Shown here: piece after piece, positions 1 through 11,783 of the stretch
How the letters are laid out: each line of letters begins with the position of its first letter
Position numbering within the stretch: position 1 is the first letter of the stretch
NCBI GenBank assembly: GCA_963565915.1
Contig: OY751487.1
Span: 3,038,001-3,102,000 of the forward strand
Origin: Entoloma clypeatum
Lineage: Eukaryota > Basidiomycota > Agaricomycetes > Agaricales > Entolomataceae
DNA length: 64,000 bases
Direction of reading: 5' to 3'
The notes under the pieces: model-generated
The model's database searches: none
Told to the model about the DNA's origin: nothing
The model's input: only the letters and a program-made list of their open reading frames with translations
Translations under genes and position numbers: made by a program

Positions 1-375
1 CCTGCATGCAGGGGGGCACATTGGGCTGGACACAAGACGATGCATGGGCGAGGGACGTGCGGGGAGGTGAGCCAGGATGGATGGGAGGCCAGACAAGACA
101 GGTGTATATCATAGGTTGTTAATTGTGTAATTATGTATTCTACAATAAATTTGTTTAAAAAATTCTCTTCAATAGCAGCCAAAAATTGTGGGTGGTTATA
201 GGGGAGTCTATGGAGTGCTTCACAGTTTGAATGGTATGCTACATAATGAAACACTGATGCTACATAGCACTACATAGCCAAGCCCTGATGCTATGGAGTG
301 CTACACACTTGGCAATGTATGCTACAGCACTATGGTGCTATGTAGGGCTATGCAGCACTATGTAGCACAGGTCTG
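1..375. other. No gene; degenerate short repeats
   Basis: I see no gene here. From about 180 to 372 the DNA is built of imperfect copies of a short unit resembling CTATGTAGCA (variants with GCTACA and CACTATG). This lies just past the chromodomain end of Ty3-1, where its 3' LTR would be expected, but I could not recognise LTR termini. Confidence 0.5.
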
Positions 376-3029
376 ATTTGCTGATGTGGGCCTGGCTTAG
401 TTGGTTGAGCAGAGTGGAAGTCCGCTACTGTATCCGCTGTGTGTTCAAGCTCAGATGCGGGTAACCAAGAAAACTCTTCACTGGTGTCTTCATAACCTAA
501 CCAGCGGACAAGGTAAAGGAGTTTGCATCATCGTCTTTTATCAGTCTTTGAGTCGATGATTTGGTTTCTCCTTCGATCTTGAGCGGAGGCGGAGGAGATT
601 TGGAATCTCATTGGGGGTTGCTGGTTCAAGCATAGATATGTGAAAGATGGGGTGTATAGCACGCATAGTGTCAGGTAGACGTAGTGTAAAGGAGTGCGTG
701 CCAGGTTGGGCTATGATTTTAAATGGGCCAGCATATTTGTCAGATAACTTTTGGGTGGGTTGTGTGGTGCGGAAGAACTTGGCTTTAACAAAGACTTCTT
801 GTCTGATGCGGAGCGGAGAAGGCGGAGACCGTTGGACATCCGCAGGGCCTTGATAACATTGTTGTGCCTCTGCAACAGCAGTCTTTAGTTCTTGATGTAG
901 TTTGTCTAAGTTGACAACATATTGTCGAGCTTTGTTGGATGCTAGATCACATTCTGGATGGAGTGTAATGTCAGGATGATAACCTTTGTTGGCGAAGAAG
1001 GGTGATACACCAGTAGTGGCACTCGGAGTGTTGTTGTATGCGAACTCTGCAAGCGGAAGCAAAGCGGACCAGTTGTCTTGCTGGTATTTGCAGAAGATGC
1101 AGAGTTATTGTTCGAGTGTCTGGTTGGTGCGTTTGGTTTGACCATCGCCTTCAGGGTAATATCTGGAAGTGAAATGAAAAGGGCTTTTGCAAGAGAGCGG
1201 AAAAAGTGGGAGACAAATTTGGGTCTGCAATTGGATGTGACATTTTGCGGAACTCTGTGCTTGGAAAAGATGTGAAGCACGAAAAGGTTTGCTAGGTCTT
1301 CAGATGTGCAATTAATGGTGGTAGGAATGAAGATGCCTTGTTTGGTGAGGCGGTCTACAATAACCAAAATCACATCGGAGCCAGCAGATGTCAGAAGGGG
1401 TTCAATGAAGTCCATGGAAATAGAATGCCAGGGACATTCAGGAATAGGGAGTTGTTTAAGCAGACCATAGGGTTTATGACATTGGGGTTTAGCACACATA
1501 CAAGTGGTACATGACTTGCAATACTTTTTGATGAAGTTGTGCATTCCAGGCCAAGTGTATTCTTGTTGGATAAGACTAATAGTCTTATTTTGACCAGGGT
1601 GTCCAGCGAGGATATGGTCATGCTTATTGCGGAGGATGCGGAGGCGGAGGTTGGATGAGTCGGGAACATAGATATGTCCATTGTGGAGTAGGTAACCTGC
1701 TTCATTCATGATCCAGCATGGATTAGGGAACAGATGCCATGGTAAAGGCTTTCTTCAAGGTGTTTAAAGATTCGTGAGCGGAGTCAGAGAAGTGCCATTG
1801 TGTGTTTTTGTGGGTGAGTCGGGTGAGTGGAATGGTGATTTCAGAGTAGTAAGAGATGAATTGACAATAAAAATTGGCAAAACCTAGGAAAGATTGAATA
1901 TCTTTGACCTTCCTTGGTTCAGGCCAATCTTGAATAATTTTGACTTTCTTATCTGACATGCGGAGGCCTGTCGGAGAGAGGATTAAGGCAAGGTATTCAA
2001 CAGTATCCGTAGAAAACTTGCATTTGTCTGTGCACATGTATAAGCCATGTTGTCAGAGACATTGGAGGACTTCGCGGACATGCTTCTGATGCTCGGAGTA
2101 TGAGGATGTCGTTGAGATATGTGGTAACATACTTATCAAGCAGGTTGTGGAAGATGTCGTTCATGAAGCGCTGAAAAATGGCTGGGGAGTTGGTGAGTCC
2201 AAATGGCATGACAAGCCATTCAAAAGACCCATAGCACATGCGGAAAGCGGTTTTCCATTCATCTCATGTGGACAAGGTGATAGGCATGTCAAAGGTCAAG
2301 AGCCATATAAACACTGGCTTTTCCAGCAGTCTGAAGAAGATTGGATATGAGTGGAAGCAGATATCAGTCCTTCTTTGAGATTTTGTTGAGACCACGGAAA
2401 TCGACGCAAAGACAAAGAGAGCCATCCTTTTTATGAATGAAAAGGACAGGAGCACCGTGCGGAGAGGAAGAGGGTCAGATGAATCCAATGGTGAGATGTT
2501 TGTCAATGAATTCACAGAGGGTATTGAGTTAGGTTTGTGAAAGGGAGTAGATCAGACCGAACGGAGGAGCGGAGCCCTCTTTGAGTTCGATCTTGAGGTC
2601 GTAGGGATGGTGTGGTGGAAGAGTGTCTGCTTTTCCTTTGCTGAAGACATTAGCATAGTCGTGGTATTCCTCGGGTACATTTGTCAAGTCGGGGGTGTTG
2701 GAAGCGGAAGTGGAGTGAGCGGAAACGGAGGGAGTCAAAAGGTGAAGTTGAAAGGATTGTGTACCAGGCAATTTGCATGCCCTCATAAATGCGGCTGCAT
2801 TAATGAGTGAAATCTGCCAGAAAGTGGTGTTGACGCAATGTGATATCTGCCCAGTGCTCTGAATGTCAAAGTGAAGAAATTCAACCAAGCGCGGGTAAAT
2901 GGCGGGTGGAGCGGATTGCGGAGGTACGATTGGAGGTTCTGGAGGAGGAAGCATAGCTGTCCTGCCTTGGCAGGAGGTCGACAACAATGTCGGAAACAGC
3001 TCTTTTTGCATATGTGGATGGAAAGTGAT
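376..3029 (-). pseudogene. Ty3-1 pol 3' part: RT, RNase H, integrase, chromodomain
   Basis: Read right to left this encodes reverse transcriptase (about 1900-2700), an RNase H remnant, the integrase zinc finger and core (about 942-1709), the integrase C-terminal domain (541-1062) and a chromodomain near 376-540 (YLVRWLGYEDTSEEFSWLPA). Such polyproteins copy the element RNA into DNA and insert it; a chromodomain usually guides insertion to marked chromatin. The RT catalytic motif reads YLND near 2118-2130 where YLDD is expected, a G-to-A type change that should inactivate it. The frame breaks near 1710, 2000, 2250 and 2520. The break at 3029 is the hAT-1 insertion. It is certainly non-functional. 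Confidence 0.88.
3022..3029. repeat. Target-site duplication of hAT-1, left copy
   Basis: AAAGTGAT, repeated exactly at 17000-17007 on the other side of hAT-1. Eight bases is the hAT-superfamily length. Confidence 0.93.
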
Positions 3030-3050
3030 TAGTGTTTCAAGGTTCAGTCC
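3030..3050 (+). repeat. hAT-1 terminal inverted repeat, left
   Basis: Begins TAGTGTTTCAAGGTTCAG; it pairs with the right terminus and closely resembles both ends of hAT-2. Confidence 0.92.
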
Positions 3051-3194
3051 AATAGGACTGGAACCAGACCAGACTGAACCGAAAATGAACCGAAATAGAC
3101 CGAGACCACGGTCTTGGTCTATGCTAAAATGGGAAGGGCCTGGTCTTTGGTCTTGACCAAATTTTTTTTTTGGGTACTAGTACAGGGTGTCTAC

Positions 3195-3415
3195 GTGTAT
3201 TTACGTGGCTGTTGGCCATTGGGCGATAAAGGGGGCACACATTGTGGCAGTTGGGCATGGGATGCTGTTGGGCGCGAAGGGAGGCTGTTGGGCGTGAGTC
3301 GACAAGGCCATTGAGAGGGGGCCGTTGGGTGCGAGTGGACGCCATTGGGCAGAGGAGGGGCCGTTGGGCACAAGTGGATGCCGTTGGGCGTGTGGAGCGG
3401 CATTGGGGGTGAGTC
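3195..3415 (+). repeat. GTTGGGC minisatellite (left block)
   Basis: Imperfect units of roughly 20-25 bp, each with (G/C)CNTTGGGC followed by a G-rich tail. The array is interrupted at 3420 by Copia-1 and resumes at 15000. A complementary array (GCCCAAC) lies near the right end of hAT-1. Confidence 0.75.
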
Positions 3416-3419
3416 AAGA

Positions 3420-3734
3420 TGTTGAAACTTTTCCATCACGTAGATTAGATTAGATTAGATTAGATTACATCACATGACCATTTACACATCTTTGATTACA
3501 TACTTATTTGGTTGGTACAAACAGTAGTACAGTATATAAGACCAGGAAACTGTCAATATCAATAAGTTGTCTCTTGACTCTTAACAGCTCCATCGCTCTT
3601 ACCAGCCTCAACCGCTCTCACCAGCCTCACCCTTTCCAATCCAAGTAAGTGACTAGAACGGTTAAGTAGAGTACTTCCACTGTAACTATGTTGCTCAGTA
3701 CATCTGCGGCTAGCGCCCAGGTGGAACTTCAACA
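3420..3734 (+). repeat. Copia-1 5' LTR
   Basis: 315 bp, TGTTGAAAC...CTTCAACA. It has a (TTAGA)n stretch near the start and a TATA-like box (AGTATATAAGACC) around 3530-3542, which would drive the element transcript. Confidence 0.93.
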
Positions 3735-3747
3735 GGTTATGGGCCCC
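3735..3747 (+). other. Copia-1 primer-binding site
   Basis: GGTTATGGGCCCC directly follows the LTR. Its complement GGGGCCCATAACC resembles the anticodon arm of initiator tRNA-Met (anticodon CAT), as expected if a 5' half-tRNA primes synthesis, as in Drosophila copia. Confidence 0.65.
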
Positions 3748-4092
3748 AGATAGCAGAGGGACTTGAAAACGCTGGCAACAGCAAGTACCTGCCCACTCTA
3801 CCCTGGTTGACAGGAGAACCGATCGCAAGATCTAGGTTCTGAGTCATACTTCTTCACATATGAACCTGGGAACGTCATTATGACAAGTACCTGTCATGAA
3901 GCGTCCCTAAGGGGATTGACTTAGTACACATCATGTGGAAACATTGATCATACCTCATACACTTCTGACAAAAAGGGTTTTTCCCACAACCGCTATTCCT
4001 GAAGGGAATATGTTATGAGGAATCATTTATTTGTTTTCTCTAAAAATCAAAAACATCACTGATTGGGAAAACTCCTTTTAGACTCATTAAAA

Positions 4093-6666
4093 ATGTCTAC
4101 CTCTCGCTCCGCCCTTGACTCCATCATCGTCTTCGACGGCATCAACTACCAGAGTTGAGCCGAGAAAATGAAATCCTATCTCCTCCATCAAGGAGTCTGG
4201 CGACATTGAGCGCCCTGACATCGCCGACTTTACGGTCACGGTCTCCACCCCTGCCTCCGCCACTTCTACATCTGCTACCCAACCTCCAGTGGTCACCACT
4301 ACCGTCGACCAACCTGCCTTCCACAAGGAAAGGAAGATTTGGATCAGGGACGACGACATGGCTCTGGGTTCCATCCACCTCAAAGTCTCCGAGGCGATCA
4401 GGAGGCACATCAAGGACGCCAAGTCCTCAAAAGATGCCTGGACATCATTGAAGGACACATATTCAAAGGTCTCCCCCGCCACCATATTTGACGATTTCAA
4501 AGCCGCAGCCTCTTTCAAACTGTCTGGTCGGGACCCTGTGCTGGAAATCGAGCGCCTTGGGTCACTCTTCGCTCGCCTTAGCGACTCAAAATTCATTGTG
4601 CCTGATCTGATGCAGGCTATGATCTTGGCAAGTGCCATTCCTGACGCTTGGTCGTCCCTCTCCACCGCCCTCTTTCAGGTCTACGATGCCGACGACTTCA
4701 CATGGCAGGCAGTCAGCAACAGCATCATTTCAGAGTACAGGCACAAGTATGCGATAGGATCTACTCGGGCGTCCAACGAGCAGGCCTGGAAAATCTCCGG
4801 GACTAAGCGAAAGGGGCAAGACCCCAAATGGGAAAAGCAGACAGTGCCGAGTACCTCGCGCAACAATGCTGACGAGCAGCCTAACTTGACTGACCCAAGT
4901 ACCGCTTCTGAAAAGAAGAAGGGAAAGGGACGCTGGCGCAACCAGAAAAAGCGCGCCAACAACGCCGACAACGACTCCGACCACACTGAGGAGATGGTCG
5001 AGTTCATCGCACCAGCTATTGAACAGACTCCTCGTCGTCCTGCTCCCTGTCCTCTTCCCCCTCATCATGCACTGTTCTTCACCACTGTAACCGGTCACGG
5101 AAGTACCTCCTTTACCACACAACCTGAGTCAGAAAGGATGCAGTCGCTACTGCAACGCATGAACCCTCCTCCTTCCCAGTACACCGGGCTTCCTTCTGGA
5201 AAGCCGTCAGTGTGGAAAAAGAATGAGAGGGTGAAAAAACTCGCCCGAGAAATCGGCGCCCGACCCTCTGGGTCAAATCTTCGTATCTTGGACACCATCA
5301 TTCCAGACATCGACAAGAGGCCAACTAAACAGCATTGAGTAACTCCGCCGTTAGACCAATCACTGCGGATGATGGACATAGACCAAGAACGGATGGGGCC
5401 AGACGAGTTTGTGGACGAGATTGAACTTGATGGTTCATCAAAAACTTATCTCAAACCTTATCAATTGCGGAATGCTAATAATACCTCTCAACAGACGTAT
5501 GATATATTAGCCAGTACCAGTACAGTTTGCATAGATCACTTCAGCAGTGATCTACATAAAAATATATAAAACATTTTGCCTTCTGTACACATTGTAAGGA
5601 AAAAGAACGCGCACAATGGATATTAGATTCCGGTGCTTCTCTACACTTTATGCATGAGTTCAAAGACTTCGCATACTATAGACCTCTCACGGTCAAGCGA
5701 TTCGTCCAAACTGCTGCTAAAGGAAAGAAACTGGAAATACTCGGAGTTGGGGCCGTTCCAGTACGGCACACCCTAAATGGGGAAGTTAAAACCCATCTTC
5801 TCAGACCGGTATTCTACATCCCCGATATGGACACACGCCTATTGTCCCTAGGCATCTTTCTTAACCATGGTTACAAAGTAGACGGGACTCGTGGAGAAAT
5901 CAACATCTCCAAAGGGCTGAACAAAATCCAGTTTTCGCCCCACATCCTTGGTCAAACCATTTACTGGTTAGACACTGAAATACGCTATGACCAGATCCAT
6001 GCGATCTCGAGCGAAATCACTGTCGAAACATGGCATAAGCGCCTTGGTCACCCAAATGATCAAGCACTCCAAAAGATTCCCACCAGTACCAAAGGGGTAC
6101 CTGAAACACTAGTACGTGAGAAATCACAGGAAAGTTGCACAGGTTGCCTCAAAGGGAAAATGCCGAATCAGTCATATCCCAATTCGATGACAAGGGCAAC
6201 CAAAACCTTTGATCTGATCCATTCCGATCTCAAACAGATATCCACGGCATCATACCATAAATATAAATATTTCCTCACATTTTTGGACGATTTTTCATCC
6301 CAAGTCTGGGTTGTCTTGCTTAGAAAGAAGTCTGATGCCATCACGGCACTGCAACAATTTCTTGCGATGATCCAGAATCAGTTCGCCGCCACTCCTAAAA
6401 AATGGCGAGTTGATGGAGGTGGAGAGTTTGACGAATACAAGGATGTACTTGCCGATCATGGAGTTCTGATTGACATCACGCTCCCGTATCAGCACCAGCA
6501 GAACTGTAGAGCAGAACGGATAAATTGAACCCTGTGGGAGAAATCTCAGGCCTTGCGCTTCGACGTGTGCTTACCCCCTATATGGTGGGAATTCTGTTTG
6601 GAACATGCAGCGTTTCTCTACAACAGAACCCCCATGCAGCGTCTTGAATGGAATACCCCTTACTTC
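4093..6666 (+). pseudogene. Copia-1 gag-pol, 5' part (broken)
   Basis: Encodes the same polyprotein as Copia-2: Gag (from the ATG at 4093), aspartic protease (WILDSGAS near 5618-5641) and the integrase zinc-finger and core regions (to about 6528). Relative to Copia-2 it has W-to-stop changes in the first 100 codons (for example near 4156), a frameshift before 4289, frame changes near 5340 and 5570, and CGA-to-TGA at 6526. The reading stops at 6666 where Copia-2 is inserted, within the stretch TPYFRV, and resumes at 12457 after the duplicated AGGGT. The predicted product is inactive. Confidence 0.92.
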
Positions 6667-6671
6667 AGGGT
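6667..6671. repeat. Target-site duplication of Copia-2, left copy
   Basis: AGGGT, repeated exactly at 12457-12461. Removing Copia-2 and one copy restores the Copia-1 reading frame across the site. Confidence 0.95.
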
Positions 6672-6981
6672 TGTTGAAGTTCCACCTGGGCGCTAGCCAC
6701 AGATGTACTGAGCAACATAGCTACAGTGGAAGTACTCTACGATACCGCTATGGTCACTTACATGGTTTGGAGGGGGTAAGGCTAGTGAGAGCGGTTGAGG
6801 CTGGTGAGAGCGATGGAGCTGGTTAAGAGTCAAGAGACAACTTGTTGGTATTGACAGTTTCCTGGTCTTATATACCGTACTACTGTTTGTACCAACCAAA
6901 CAAGTATGTAATGAAGATATGTAAAGGTCACGTGATGTAATCTAATCTAATCTAATCTACGTGATGGGAAAAGTTTCAACA
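6672..6981 (-). repeat. Copia-2 3' LTR
   Basis: 310 bp. On the element strand it starts TGTTGAAACTTTTCC and ends CTTCAACA. Confidence 0.95.
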
Positions 6982-6992
6982 CCCCCCCATAT
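6982..6992 (-). other. Copia-2 polypurine tract
   Basis: On the minus strand, AAATATGGGGGGG lies directly before the 3' LTR, the usual start site for plus-strand DNA synthesis. Confidence 0.75.
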
Positions 6993-7055
6993 TTAGTACA
7001 TACTTCTAAATACATCTTACTTTTTCCCACATATATATAGGTACTTTTGTTTCGC

Positions 7056-10000
7056 CTAGTTCTTTATCAGTCCGAAGTACGGGATAAACTTGGAAAAGAG
7101 GATTTTCCCCAGATTCTTAGTCAAAAGGTCTGCAGGGTTATTCACTCCTTCGATGAATTCGACCGTAATAATTCCTTCGGAGACTTTTTCTCTGACGAAG
7201 TGGAATCGCACGTCAATGTGCTTGGATCGCTTCTCAGTTACAGGGTTGGATGCGATGAAGACGGAGCCATTGTTATCTCCGTAGATCGGTACTGATCCGA
7301 TCTGCATTCCAAGTTCGGCAAGCATGCTTCTCAGCCATGTTGCTGCGCGACTGCAATCTGATAGCGCCATATACTCTGCTTCTGTAGAAGAGAGGGCGAT
7401 GGTCTTTTGCGCCGATGATACCCATGTTATCGCTCCAGACGCCAGTGATACAAAGAAGCCGGTGGTAGACCTCCTCGTGTTTTCATCTGACGCCCAGTCG
7501 GAGTCTGTGAATGCATAGATCCCTTTCCCTGAGTCCCCATCATACATGATCGCGTAATTTTTCGTTGCCTTCAAATATCTGCAAATATCCCTAGCCACCT
7601 CTAAATGGCGTTTGGTGGGATTTGCGGAAAATTGGGACATTTTGATTACAGCAAAGCAGATGTCAGGCCTCGTTCCAATCATCAGATATAGGAGTGATCC
7701 GATGACGGATTGGTACTTAGATCGGAGTTCCGCATTGGGTTCATCTTCGGACGCCATGGGTTTGTAGCCCGTAGGGAGTGGAGTATGGGTGGCATTAGAT
7801 TCGCTCATCCCCATGCGTGCCAGAATTTTCTCAAGGTAAGGTACTTGATCAATGAAGATCCTCTTCCCACGTTGCCTTATTTGGATTGAGAGAAATTCCT
7901 TTGGTTCCCCATCGGGCACTAGGTGACCTAGGTCCCTACATTCCCATGTTGTCATGAAGGCCTTCTTCTTTTCTAGCGTATATTCCCGGTTTGTGCCGAG
8001 AAAAGCAGAGTCGTCGACATAGATGACGGCAATTACAATTTCCCCGTTGGTACTTTTGTGAATGAATACTCCCGCATCGGAGTGAAGCCGGACAAAGCCG
8101 AGCTTTTTCATGGAGGAATCAAGTTCCCTCCACCAGGCTAATGCGGCCTGCTTAAGTCCATATAGAGCTTTGAATAGTTGGTACACGAGGTGTTCTTTCC
8201 CTTTTACTATGTAGCCCTCAGGCTGTCGCATATAGATGACTTCACGGAGCGTTCCATAGAGGAAGGCTGATGAGACGTCCAATAGAGTCATGAACCACCC
8301 TTCAAGGGCTGTCAATGCCAGTATTAGCCGGACGGTTTCATATCTTACGACTGGTGAGAAGATCTGATCAAAGTCGATCCCTTCTACCTGTGAGAAGCCT
8401 TTTGCGACGAGGCGCGCTTTCAGACGCCCGTCGGACTTTTCGTTGTAAACCCATTTGTTCCTTAGAGCTTTCCTCCCTGCAGGCAGGGGTACTAACTCCG
8501 TGATCACCCCGCGGCGTTTGAGCATGTCTAGCTCTTTACGTTCAGCCGCATACCAGTCTTCTTTATTTGGAAGAGGGTATATGTCTTTATGGGACATGTC
8601 GACAATGCCAACTTGGACTGATATTGCTTCCATCAGGAGGTCATTCATCCATGCCGTTTGACCGCCCAGTCTCCGTCTTCGATCTAATTTTTCAAGATCA
8701 GACGCTGGAGTGTCTTCCCCATAGATGCTTCCTGGCATCTTCCGAACTCGTCGTTCCCTGATCGGTCGATCTGGTACTTGCTCGGGTTCCGGAGTGGGTA
8801 CTCGCGGTTCGTCATCAGGCTCACTGGCAGGCAATTCGTTGTCTGATTCAGGTTGATCCTGTTCAATGGGAAGTGGGTCATGAGGTGTTTCGTTGTGACT
8901 TTCGTCGTCGTTGCTGCCAGGGATGAGATCCTCAAACTCATCAGCCGGCTCTGGGTTTTCCATTTCTGGATGGTTTTCTGGCAAAGGGTCGATGTGGCAT
9001 CTAGGGTACTTGCTTTCATCGAAGATAGCTTTCCCACCCATGAAAATCGTGTTGGTCTCAGGATCCATGAAGCGGTATCCTTTGACCCCTGGTTTTGATC
9101 CGAGATAAATCATCAATCGAGATCTTGACTCCAGGGAGTTTCTGCGTTTTTCTTTTGGGATATATACATATGCTTGGCATCCGAAGACTCTGACGCTAGA
9201 CATGTCGGGGATCTCATTGGTTACCCTGAAGTGAGGGGTTTTCCATTCAAGACGCTGCATGGGGGTTCTGTTGTAGAGAAATGCTGCGTGTTCCAAACAG
9301 AATTCCCACCACATGGGCGGTAAGCATGCATCGAAGCGCAATGCCTGAGATTTTTCCCATAGTGTTCGATTGATCCTTTCTGCTCTACCATTCTGCTGGT
9401 GCTGATATGGGAGCGTGACATCGATCAGAATTCCATGATCGGCAAGTACATCCTTGTATTCGTTAAATTCTCCACCTCCATCAACCCGCCACTTTTTAGG
9501 GGTAGCGGCAAATTGATTCTGGATCATCGCAAGGAATTGTTTCAGCGCCGTGATGGCGCCTGACTTCTTCCTAAGCAAGACGACCCAGACATGGGATGAA
9601 AAATCGTCCAAAAAGGTAAGGAAATATTTGTACTTATGGTACGATGCCGTGGATATCTGCTTCAAATCCGAATGGATCAAATCAAAGGGTTTGACAGCCC
9701 TTGTCATCGAGTTAGGATAAGATTGATTCGGCATTTTCCCTTTGAGGCACCCCGTGCAGCTTTCCTGTGATTTCTCACGTACTAACGTCCTGGGTACTCC
9801 TTTGGTACTAGTGGGAATTTTATTAAGCGCCTGGTCATTTGGGTGGCCAAGACGTTTATGCCAGGTTTCAGCAGTGATTTCGCTAGAGATCGCGTGGATT
9901 TGGTCATAGCGTATTTCAGTGTCTAACCAGTAAATGGTTTGTCCGATGAAATGAGGCGAAAACTGTATTTTGTTCAGCCCTTTAGAGATATTAATTTCTC

Positions 10001-11783
10001 CGCGCATTCCATCAACCTTGTAACCATGGTTAAGGAAGACGCCTAGGGACAATAGACGTGTGTCCATATCCGGAATATAAAATACCGGTCGTAGGAGATG
10101 GGTTTTAGTTTCCCCATTCAGGGTATGCCGTACTGGAACGGCCCCAACTCCGAGAATTTCCAGTTTCTTTCCCTTTGCAGCTGTTTGGACAAATCGCTTA
10201 GCCTTGAGAGGCCTGTAATACGCGAAGTCTTTGAACTCATGGGTAAAGTGTAATGATGCGCCGGAATCTAAGATCCACTGAGCGCGTTCTTTCTCTTTGC
10301 AGTGTGTGCAGGACGCAAAATGTTTGGTATATTTTTTGTACAGATCATCGCTAAAGAGATCTATACTACCTGCATCGGTACTAGCTAATATATATTCAAA
10401 CGTCTGTGCGTGATTATTAGCATTTCCCATTTGGTCAAGTTTGAGAGAAGAATGTGACGAACCGTCAAGTTCGATCAGCCCATCTTCGAATTGTTCCGGC
10501 CCCATCCGCTCGCTTTGATGGTCTATGTCCATCATTTTCAGTGATTCTTCAATCGACGGGGCTACGCGACGCTGTTTAGCCGGCCTTTCGTCGATGTCAG
10601 GAATGATGGTGTCTAGGATACGAAGATTCGATCCTGAGGGGCGAGCACCAATGCCGCGCGCGAGTTTGCGGACATGGTCGTTCTTTTTCCACACGGATGG
10701 TTTTCCAGAAGGAAGCCCGGTGTACTGTGACGGAGGGGGGTTCATCCGTTGCAGGAGCGACTGCATTTTTGCGGAATCGGGCTGGGCGGTACTTAACGTT
10801 TTCCCGCGGCCAGTGACGGTGGTGAAGGATGGTGCCGGAAGAGGAGGGAAGTGGATGGCGGGAGCAACAAACTCAACCGTTTCCTCCACATGGTCGGACG
10901 TGTTGTCCGCAGTGTTGGCGCTTTTCTTCTGATTGCGCCAGCGTCCCTTTCCCTTCTTCTTCTCAGAAGCGGTACTTGGGTCGGCCGAGTTAGGCTGCTC
11001 GTCAGCATCGTTCTGCGAGGTACTCGGCTTTTGCTGCCTTTCCCATTTGGGGTCCTGCCCCTTGCGCTTTGTCCCGGAGATTTTCCGGGCCTGCTCATTG
11101 GACGTACGAGTAGACCCGACCGAATACTTGCGCCTGTATTCCGAGATGATGCTATCGGCGACGGCCTTGTAGGTGAAATCGTCGGCGTCATAGACCTGGA
11201 AAAGGGCGGTGGAGAGTGACGACCAGGCGTCGGGAATTGCATTGGCCAGGATCATTGCCTGCATCAGATCGGGAACGACAAACTTTGAATCGGCGAGCCG
11301 GGCGAAAAGAGACCCCAGGCGTTCAATCTCAGGTACGGGGTCGCGCCCAGAGAGCTTGTAGGTGGCGGCGGCCTTGAAGTCGCCGAAGATGACGGCCGGG
11401 GATACCTTGGAGTAGTTATCTTTTAGCTCGCTCCATGCGTCAAGTGCCGAGGTGCTATCCTTGATGTGGCGTCTGATTGCCTCAGAGACCTTCAGGCGTA
11501 TCGCCCCGAGAGCTACGTCATCGTCCCTGATCCAGGCTTTTTCCTCCTTACGGAAGCCGGGCTGGTCGACCGTGGTAGTTAGTACGGGGGGAGCAGCGGC
11601 GGTGGGACCGGGAGTGGAGACCGTAGTGGTGAAGTCAGCGATCACAGGACGAGTGATGTCGCCGGAGACGATGCGCCAGACTCCTTGATGGAGGAGGTAG
11701 GACTTCATTTTCTCGGCCCAGCTTTGGTAGTCGATGCCGTCAAAGGCGGTGATGGTGTCCATGGCGGAGCGAGAGGTAGACAT
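7056..11783 (-). CDS. Gag-Pol polyprotein of Copia-2 (1575 aa)
   Basis: One open frame encodes all Ty1/copia functions in the usual order. Residues 1 to about 470 are Gag, with a basic linker (GTKRKGQDPKW; KKKGKGRWRNQKK) but no CCHC zinc knuckle that I can see. The aspartic protease motif WILDSGAS is near residue 500, after a CTHC pair. The integrase zinc finger and core lie at roughly 640-850 (HQQNGRAERINR near 794). Reverse transcriptase has its catalytic YVDD near 1252, and RNase H (SSTEAEYMAL) is near 1463. The protein is processed by its own protease and acts in cytoplasmic particles. No stop or frameshift is visible. The ATG chosen (MSTSRSAMDTI) has the same context in Copia-1. Confidence 0.96.
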   Translation of the reverse strand: MSTSRSAMDTITAFDGIDYQSWAEKMKSYLLHQGVWRIVSGDITRPVIADFTTTVSTPGPTAAAPPVLTTTVDQPGFRKEEKAWIRDDDVALGAIRLKVSEAIRRHIKDSTSALDAWSELKDNYSKVSPAVIFGDFKAAATYKLSGRDPVPEIERLGSLFARLADSKFVVPDLMQAMILANAIPDAWSSLSTALFQVYDADDFTYKAVADSIISEYRRKYSVGSTRTSNEQARKISGTKRKGQDPKWERQQKPSTSQNDADEQPNSADPSTASEKKKGKGRWRNQKKSANTADNTSDHVEETVEFVAPAIHFPPLPAPSFTTVTGRGKTLSTAQPDSAKMQSLLQRMNPPPSQYTGLPSGKPSVWKKNDHVRKLARGIGARPSGSNLRILDTIIPDIDERPAKQRRVAPSIEESLKMMDIDHQSERMGPEQFEDGLIELDGSSHSSLKLDQMGNANNHAQTFEYILASTDAGSIDLFSDDLYKKYTKHFASCTHCKEKERAQWILDSGASLHFTHEFKDFAYYRPLKAKRFVQTAAKGKKLEILGVGAVPVRHTLNGETKTHLLRPVFYIPDMDTRLLSLGVFLNHGYKVDGMRGEINISKGLNKIQFSPHFIGQTIYWLDTEIRYDQIHAISSEITAETWHKRLGHPNDQALNKIPTSTKGVPRTLVREKSQESCTGCLKGKMPNQSYPNSMTRAVKPFDLIHSDLKQISTASYHKYKYFLTFLDDFSSHVWVVLLRKKSGAITALKQFLAMIQNQFAATPKKWRVDGGGEFNEYKDVLADHGILIDVTLPYQHQQNGRAERINRTLWEKSQALRFDACLPPMWWEFCLEHAAFLYNRTPMQRLEWKTPHFRVTNEIPDMSSVRVFGCQAYVYIPKEKRRNSLESRSRLMIYLGSKPGVKGYRFMDPETNTIFMGGKAIFDESKYPRCHIDPLPENHPEMENPEPADEFEDLIPGSNDDESHNETPHDPLPIEQDQPESDNELPASEPDDEPRVPTPEPEQVPDRPIRERRVRKMPGSIYGEDTPASDLEKLDRRRRLGGQTAWMNDLLMEAISVQVGIVDMSHKDIYPLPNKEDWYAAERKELDMLKRRGVITELVPLPAGRKALRNKWVYNEKSDGRLKARLVAKGFSQVEGIDFDQIFSPVVRYETVRLILALTALEGWFMTLLDVSSAFLYGTLREVIYMRQPEGYIVKGKEHLVYQLFKALYGLKQAALAWWRELDSSMKKLGFVRLHSDAGVFIHKSTNGEIVIAVIYVDDSAFLGTNREYTLEKKKAFMTTWECRDLGHLVPDGEPKEFLSIQIRQRGKRIFIDQVPYLEKILARMGMSESNATHTPLPTGYKPMASEDEPNAELRSKYQSVIGSLLYLMIGTRPDICFAVIKMSQFSANPTKRHLEVARDICRYLKATKNYAIMYDGDSGKGIYAFTDSDWASDENTRRSTTGFFVSLASGAITWVSSAQKTIALSSTEAEYMALSDCSRAATWLRSMLAELGMQIGSVPIYGDNNGSVFIASNPVTEKRSKHIDVRFHFVREKVSEGIITVEFIEGVNNPADLLTKNLGKILFSKFIPYFGLIKN

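Noticed and set aside
180..372. CRISPR-like array
   Set aside because: The repeats are short, degenerate and contiguous without unique spacers, and the DNA is eukaryotic.
1..540. 3' LTR of Ty3-1
   Set aside because: Expected here, but I found no TG...CA termini or partner LTR, so I do not call it.
10525..11688. Plus-strand ORFs of 78-135 codons
   Set aside because: Antisense shadows of the intact Copia-2 gag-pol gene.
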